Assembly: GCA_003856375.1 (NCBI GenBank)
Contig: CP034120.1
Location: 1,674,001-1,738,000, forward strand
Source: Glaciecola amylolytica
GTDB lineage: Bacteria; Bacteroidota; Bacteroidia; Flavobacteriales_D; Crocinitomicaceae
Direction: 5' to 3'
DNA: 64,000 nucleotides
Below, piece by piece: positions 59,441 to 64,000 of the stretch; position 1 is the first letter of the stretch; each line of letters opens with the position of its first letter. The notes below the pieces were generated by a model that was not told the DNA's origin, made no database searches, and saw nothing but the letters and a program-made list of their open reading frames with translations. A program made the position numbers and the translations under genes.

Positions 59441-59480
59441 AAAAAAGCACCCACACTTCCTTTCGGGAGCAAGGTGCTTT
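59441..59480 (-). terminator. Terminator downstream of the serine hydrolase gene
   Basis: The stem AAAGCACC/GGTGCTTT, with a T-run on the minus strand, lies about 160 nt after the hydrolase stop codon. Confidence 0.6.
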
Positions 59481-59638
59481 CCTATCTTTACTTATGTTTG
59501 AATGAATCATTCTACCCGGATTTACCCGTTATTTTTCAACTCTGTTTTCCGATTCGACCGCCACAAAGCCAAAAGGGCTCGAAATCGCTTAAGGGTGCAA
59601 CTGCAAAATAAGGCATAAGACTAGGGAACAATAAAACA

Positions 59639-61048
59639 TCATTTGACGACTTTGATCGTTTGTACTTTACCGCCATTTGCGGCGATTTGTACAAAATAAA
59701 TTCCTGCAGGAAGTGATTCAAGGTTTTGAAATTTGATCACAGCATGTTTCTTGATTAAAGGATCTGTAATCCGGGTTGCAATGGTTTGTCCCACAGCATC
59801 TGTCAGCGTAAACTGGATTTCATGATCTGAAGAAACATTCTCATACGAAATGCTCAATTCATTTGTAAAGGGAACCGGAGCAACCTGAAAATTTCCTGTT
59901 TGATTCTCTTCCAAAGATGCTGTGTGATTCTCAACATAAGTCCGCAGCAATTCGCGCACAACCGGAAGTAAGGCCCAGGAATTTTTATTGTTGTCGTTGG
60001 TGAAAACAGTGATACTTTGATCGAGAACAGGGAAATACCAGGACGATGCGTGGTAGGCAAGATCTCCGCCATGACCATAAGCTTCATATCCTAAAAAATG
60101 AGTTTGATTTTTCATTAAACCGAGTCCGTATTTTCCTCCTTGCGCTGCCGGAGCAAATACGGTTGTTTTGGCTTCAGCCATCATTGCTGTCGAGAGCAGA
60201 TCGCCGCGCATATAAGTCCGCATCCATTTGGTGCAATCAGTCGGAGTGGAAAAGTATCCTCCTGCCGCACCTGCTGTTGAATTCAGCGATAAGTAATTCA
60301 TGTAGAAACTGTCTGCATCATCTAAAACACCGTCGCCGGTAATATCCAGCCACAAATGTGCAACGGGAGAGTTCAGTGTTTCAAATGCCGGAATGGCGAA
60401 CGAATTCAACTGCAACGGATCAAAGAACCTGTTTCGCAATTCGGTGTAGAATGGATTTCCGGTTGCTTCCCGGATGATCATACTCAACAGGAAATAGTTG
60501 GTATTGGAATAAGACCAGGAAGTGCCGGGTGGAAATAATGGCGGCGAAATAAAGCGGTCGATCAATTCTTCCGGCGTCCAGATCCTTGAAATGTCTGCCA
60601 GAAGAGAATCCTGATTATGCGGGTGACTCAACACATCGTAGATTCCGCTGGTGTGATTCAATAATTGCCGGATAGTAATCGTGGAATCGATATACGGAAT
60701 TATTGGAAGCCATTCATGTAAGCTGTCATCCAGATTTAGGAGTCCTTCATCTGCAAGCTGTAAAATGCATGCTGATGTGATGGTTTTAGTGACACTTCCA
60801 ATCAGATAAGCGTCATTTGGAGTGACGTTTTCAGCAGGAAACACAGAAGAAATTCCGGTTGAATGAGCCCAGATACTGCCGTCTGATGTTTGGATTGCCG
60901 CACTTAGGGATTTGGCTCCGAGAACAGTTCGCATGCTGTCCAGGGTATGTTGTAATTCCGTATCTAATCCTGCTGAGATTTGAGCATTTGCCTTGCTTGT
61001 ACTCATGAGCAGGTAAAGACTTAAACCGATGGTGTAGAATCTGTTCAT
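59639..61048 (-). CDS. Secreted serine hydrolase (beta-lactamase class C fold) with T9SS tail
   Basis: A 469-residue protein with signal peptide MNRFYTIGLSLYLLMSTSKANAQ. The serine beta-lactamase/DD-peptidase fold has SxxK in IGSVTKTITSACI, YxN in WSYSNTNYFLLSMI and the third motif as HGG in EAYGHGGDLAYHA. The acyl-enzyme centre is thus complete. The last ~80 residues (VAPVPFTNELSISYENVSSDHEIQFTLTDAVGQTIATRI...LPAGIYFVQIAANGGKVQTIKVVK) are a type A T9SS sorting domain. Substrate could be a D-peptide or an ester; true beta-lactamase action is not implied. It is divergent from the sigma factor gene, 139 nt away. Confidence 0.88.
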   Translation of the reverse strand: MNRFYTIGLSLYLLMSTSKANAQISAGLDTELQHTLDSMRTVLGAKSLSAAIQTSDGSIWAHSTGISSVFPAENVTPNDAYLIGSVTKTITSACILQLADEGLLNLDDSLHEWLPIIPYIDSTITIRQLLNHTSGIYDVLSHPHNQDSLLADISRIWTPEELIDRFISPPLFPPGTSWSYSNTNYFLLSMIIREATGNPFYTELRNRFFDPLQLNSFAIPAFETLNSPVAHLWLDITGDGVLDDADSFYMNYLSLNSTAGAAGGYFSTPTDCTKWMRTYMRGDLLSTAMMAEAKTTVFAPAAQGGKYGLGLMKNQTHFLGYEAYGHGGDLAYHASSWYFPVLDQSITVFTNDNNKNSWALLPVVRELLRTYVENHTASLEENQTGNFQVAPVPFTNELSISYENVSSDHEIQFTLTDAVGQTIATRITDPLIKKHAVIKFQNLESLPAGIYFVQIAANGGKVQTIKVVK

Positions 61049-61187
61049 AAATCTGTTTTTAAGTTCATGAACTAAAGCTACTTTGATCCGATCTGACTCA
61101 TTTGTCTAAACCTGCTAATTTGGATTTACAAAAAAAATCACGATCCAATAGGGGTGAAGTGATTCTCAGTTGTCCTAAAACCAAAAG

Positions 61188-61784
61188 ATGATAACTTTAC
61201 CCTTGTCAAAATATGCCAGGGTGGAAGAAAAACAAGTGATAACACAAGTTGTGACAGGAGATTTAAGCACATTTGAAATGGTATTTCGCGATTATTATAA
61301 GCCGCTGGTTCGCTACGGCAACACATTTCTGAAAGATTCAGATGAGACGGAGGACGTTGTTCAGCAGGTATTCGTTACTCTTTGGGAAAAACGAACCCAA
61401 CTCGATATTCATACCTCCATTCGGGCGGTTTTGTATAAGTCTGTTCAGAATGCCTGTTTGAATAAGCTCAAGCATCTGAAAGTGCGCAATGTTTACGCCG
61501 AAGATTGGAAAGCGTCAACTGTTCACGAAGACACTTCTGATTCGGTTGTGGTGAATGAACTCAATGAACGGATTCAACTGGCGGTGGAAAATATGCCTGA
61601 ACAATGCGGACGTATTTTTAAAATGAGCCGTTTTGAACAACTGCGTTATCAGGAAATTGCCGATCAATTAGGTTTATCGGTAAAAACGGTAGAAAATCAA
61701 ATGGGGAAAGCCCTCAAAATTGTGCGTGAAGAGTTGAAAGACTATTTGCCCTTGCTCATCCTTTTTTTTAGTCAGATACTATGA
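61188..61784 (+). CDS. ECF sigma factor, FecI-like
   Basis: A 198-residue sigma factor. Region 2 is STFEMVFRDYYKPLVRYGNTFLKDSDETEDVVQQVFVTLWEKR, the bacteroidotal FecI/RpoE7-like pattern. Region 4 is MPEQCGRIFKMSRFEQLRYQEIADQLGLSVKTVENQMGKALKIVREEL. The 20 residues before VVTGDLSTFEMVF are unusual, so a later start (GTG 61221) is possible. The gene overlaps the FecR gene by 4 nt (ATGA), and FecR overlaps the STN-domain gene by 4 nt. The product would direct polymerase to target genes when released by FecR. Confidence 0.9.
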   Translation: MITLPLSKYARVEEKQVITQVVTGDLSTFEMVFRDYYKPLVRYGNTFLKDSDETEDVVQQVFVTLWEKRTQLDIHTSIRAVLYKSVQNACLNKLKHLKVRNVYAEDWKASTVHEDTSDSVVVNELNERIQLAVENMPEQCGRIFKMSRFEQLRYQEIADQLGLSVKTVENQMGKALKIVREELKDYLPLLILFFSQIL

Positions 61785-62731
61785 AAACATTACACGACAT
61801 GGATGCGCTGATTGGCAAATTCCTTACCGGCGAAGCAAACCCTGAAGAAGCAATGTTCCTGGAGGACTGGATTGCTGAATCAAATGACAATAAAACGTAT
61901 TTCGAACAAAGCGCAAAAGCGTTCGGTTTGGTAGATCAAGCGGTTTCGACAGATGCTGCCTGGACGAAGGTTCAATCACAACTGAAACAAGCTCCGGTTC
62001 GAAAATTGAGTATCGGATGGATTTCTTCGGTGGCGGCAATTCTGATCATTTCTTTTGGTGCTGTTCTCTATTTTCTGAATTCAGATGGAGAAAAGAAGGT
62101 TTTTACTGCCGGAAAAGAAAAAAAGAACATTGAATTGAACGACGGAACCGACATTCAACTGGCAGCGCATTCGAGTGTGGAGCTGTCGGCAGGTTACGGA
62201 AAGAAAAACCGTTCGTTGACATTGAAAGGTTCAGGCCATTTCTCGGTAAAACACAGCGAAAAACTGCCGTTTATCATTGATGCCGGACCGATTCATATCA
62301 AGGATCTCGGAACGAAATTCGATGTGAAGACAACCGAGGATACGATTTATGTCCGCGTTGAAGAAGGAATCGTAGTGATCTACGACAACAAAGGAATGAA
62401 ACTCACGCTTCATGCAAATGAAAGTGCTCATTACGTGATTTCCAGCGGAGATCTGAAATTGGATGTGCTGGCAGAGAATCTGAAAAAGCAGTATAAAACA
62501 ATTCTGCTGGATAACCAGCGATTAGAAGACGTGGTTGAGTTGCTCAACAAAACCTATAAGGTAAATATTCGAATTGATAATCCGGTGCTGAAGGATTGCA
62601 GGATTACGACTGAGTTTTTGAATGAAGATCTGGATACTGTTTTAATGGTAATCTCTCAAACACTTGAAGTAACCATAATCAAGGAAAAGACAAATGTTTA
62701 TGTGATTAAAGGATTGGCATGTATACAATGA
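61781..62731 (+). CDS. FecR-type anti-sigma factor
   Basis: A 316-residue membrane protein. A cytoplasmic sigma-binding part (residues 1-83; IGKFLTGEANPEEAMFLEDWIAES) is followed by one membrane helix (SSVAAILIISFGAVLYFL). The FecR domain (KKNIELNDGTDIQLAAHSSVELSAGYGKKNRSLTLKGSGHFSVKHSEKLPFIIDAGPIHIKDLGTKFDVK) is next, then a C-terminal DUF4974/secretin-like domain (LLDNQRLEDVVELLNKTYKVNIRIDNPVLKDCRITTEFLNEDLDTVLMVISQTLEVTI). FecR relays a signal across the inner membrane to its sigma factor. The stop overlaps the next ATG (ATGA). Confidence 0.93.
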   Translation: MKTLHDMDALIGKFLTGEANPEEAMFLEDWIAESNDNKTYFEQSAKAFGLVDQAVSTDAAWTKVQSQLKQAPVRKLSIGWISSVAAILIISFGAVLYFLNSDGEKKVFTAGKEKKNIELNDGTDIQLAAHSSVELSAGYGKKNRSLTLKGSGHFSVKHSEKLPFIIDAGPIHIKDLGTKFDVKTTEDTIYVRVEEGIVVIYDNKGMKLTLHANESAHYVISSGDLKLDVLAENLKKQYKTILLDNQRLEDVVELLNKTYKVNIRIDNPVLKDCRITTEFLNEDLDTVLMVISQTLEVTIIKEKTNVYVIKGLACIQ

Positions 62732-64000
62732 TCCGTTTTTTAAGTGTGTTTTTTCTTTGCTGCGTTGCTGTTTCTTATTCCAGCGCGCAAACTCCTTATT
62801 TGGAGAAAGGGGTCACGATCCGATCCGGAAACTATTCATACGAAGAATTGTTTAAGCAAATCTCCAATCAAACCGGAGTAGTGTTCTCGTATACAGCTTT
62901 TGATGATAAACAACGCGCGTCGGTAAAGTTTGACAAACAACCGCTCCGAATTGTTTTGAATACGCTTTTCGATAATGGAAATTGTACGTGGAAACTGAAA
63001 GGAAAATATGTTATTGTTAATTGTAAATCAGTGACAAAACCAAAGCCGGATAATTCTTCGGCAAACAAGTCCAATGTTATTTTGAACGGGTACATTTTGA
63101 ATGCGGAAGATTCGACAGAAGTAGTTGAATCCAGTGTTTATCTTCGGCAAAACAAACAGTCGGCTCTCACTGACGAATACGGTTATTTCAATATGTCGTT
63201 TCCGAAAACGGCTGATGTGCTGTCAATTTCTGTGGCAAAAGAAGATTTTAAAGACACTACGGTGGTGATATTCTCTCAGCAGCGAAATACGCTAGTCATT
63301 TATCTGCAGCCTAAATCAGCTCCGGTGAGTGTCATGATGAATGATTCCATCCGTGTAACTCTTTCAATCGACTCCATAAAACAACCATTGGAAACACAGG
63401 TCAAAGACACGACACCATATGTAAGTCCGTTTTGGAGAAGATTCGGAAAACACCGCGCCAATTTGAGAAACATTTCCGACACTTTGTTTACAAATGTTGC
63501 GTTTTCATTTGTTCCGCCTTTAAGTACCAACCGCTTGCTTTCCGTGAATACGGTGAACCGGTTTTCATTCAATATTCTGGTCGGTTCATCCAAAGGGATT
63601 AATGGTTTTGAATTGGGTGGTTTGGTCAATCTCGATTACGGAAACGTGCAATACGTGCAGATCGCCGGTTTGGTGAACCTGGTTTCAGGAACATCAACCG
63701 GAGTGCAGGTGGCAGGCTTGGTCAATACGGTTGGAGAAGATGTGGACGGAGTTCAGGTTGCCGGCTTGGTGAATCTCGACCGTGGGAAAGTAACGCGTTT
63801 TCAGGCTGCGGGAATTGCCAATTTGGTAAAAGATACCGTTATTGCCGTTCAGATCGGTGGAATTGCGAATTTGAATCATTCCTATACCAAAGGAGTTCAG
63901 ATAGCAGGAATTTATAATCAGGCAAAAAATGTGCTTGGGGGTCAGTTTGCCGGAATTGCGAATGTGGGTGATACCATTTATGGAAGTCAGATCTCCGGAT
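62728..64000 (+). CDS. STN-domain protein with carboxypeptidase-regulatory-like domain and LVN surface repeats, 3' end outside window
   Basis: 424 residues visible. Signal peptide MIRFLSVFFLCCVAVSYSSAQ. An STN (secretin/TonB N-terminal) domain spans about residues 37-99 (SYEELFKQISNQTGVVFSYTAFDDKQRASVKFDKQPLRIVLNTLF). A CarboxypepD_reg-like beta domain spans about 117-190 (NGYILNAEDSTEVVESSVYLRQNKQSALTDEYGYFNMSF). From residue ~290 tandem ~20-residue units of the form (V/I)QxAGLVNxxxG repeat (ELGGLVNLDYGN, QIAGLVNLVSGT, QVAGLVNTVGED, QVAGLVNLDRGK, QAAGIANLVKDT...), like the LA_2272-type surface repeats. In SusC/FecA-type receptors an STN domain precedes a TonB plug and barrel; no plug is seen here, as the repeats follow directly. 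ATG 62728 overlaps the FecR stop; ATG 62719 is an alternative. Confidence 0.85.
   Translation, partial: MIRFLSVFFLCCVAVSYSSAQTPYLEKGVTIRSGNYSYEELFKQISNQTGVVFSYTAFDDKQRASVKFDKQPLRIVLNTLFDNGNCTWKLKGKYVIVNCKSVTKPKPDNSSANKSNVILNGYILNAEDSTEVVESSVYLRQNKQSALTDEYGYFNMSFPKTADVLSISVAKEDFKDTTVVIFSQQRNTLVIYLQPKSAPVSVMMNDSIRVTLSIDSIKQPLETQVKDTTPYVSPFWRRFGKHRANLRNISDTLFTNVAFSFVPPLSTNRLLSVNTVNRFSFNILVGSSKGINGFELGGLVNLDYGNVQYVQIAGLVNLVSGTSTGVQVAGLVNTVGEDVDGVQVAGLVNLDRGKVTRFQAAGIANLVKDTVIAVQIGGIANLNHSYTKGVQIAGIYNQAKNVLGGQFAGIANVGDTIYGSQISG

Overview
The window is a piece of a Bacteroidota (Flavobacteriales-type) chromosome, most like Crocinitomicaceae/Fluviicola. The evidence is: type IX secretion (T9SS) C-terminal sorting domains on four large secreted proteins, in both the short tail and the CHU_C form; promoter boxes of the Bacteroidota type TAnnTTTG; a long Asn/Gln-rich insertion in Rho; ribosomal protein bTHX; FecI/FecR-type sigma/anti-sigma genes; and many lipoprotein signals of the SCKKE type. 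Genus assignment is inference. No rRNA, tRNA, CRISPR array, complete insertion sequence or prophage was recognised.

Layout. 1-3814 is the 3' part of a giant repeat protein. 3.9-14.2 kb holds housekeeping genes (mpl, rho, a dicarboxylate symporter, uvrA, an ECF sigma factor). 14.6-17.1 kb is an accessory patch on the minus strand: an AhpD-like protein, a Crp/Fnr regulator, a subclass B1 metallo-beta-lactamase and a membrane protein. 17.3-23.0 kb is one minus-strand operon: a secreted IGTTTP-type repeat/coiled-coil protein, a T9SS cargo of unknown function, then five small paralogous lipoproteins made by tandem duplication and leader-peptide exchange. 23.6-28.8 kb carries pckA and the elbB - membrane MutS-like - esterase operon. 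29.4-35.3 kb, plus strand, carries a DCC thiol protein and a five-gene operon (epimerase-like/CBS fusion, DAHP synthase, KdsC-like phosphatase, saccharopine/alanine dehydrogenase-like enzyme, UMF1 transporter). 35.5-40.5 kb has two convergent giant T9SS proteins. 41-48.3 kb is a close-packed minus-strand run (thioredoxin-like lipid/thiol protein, ABC pair, miaA, mltF-like, ACP hydrolase, sirtuin). 48.3-51.1 kb is an accessory patch with a broken acetyltransferase copy, two intact acetyltransferases and an FRG-domain protein. 51-59 kb holds a DPP III peptidase, the serC-serA-DUF1015-yggS-DUF1684 operon, bTHX and a TrmH-like methylase. 59.6-64 kb ends with a T9SS serine hydrolase and a divergent sigma/anti-sigma/STN-domain operon that runs off the window.

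Most notable. (1) The sigma-FecR operon at 61188-64000, where the third gene joins an STN signalling domain to LVN-type surface repeats with no TonB receptor barrel seen within the window. (2) The shuffled lipoprotein array at 17295-19497. (3) Two families of intergenic repeats: an 84-bp pair 45 kb apart and a 54-bp pair with competing hairpins. (4) Five genes whose perfect TAnnTTTG box sits only 3-5 nt before the start codon, suggesting leaderless transcripts.
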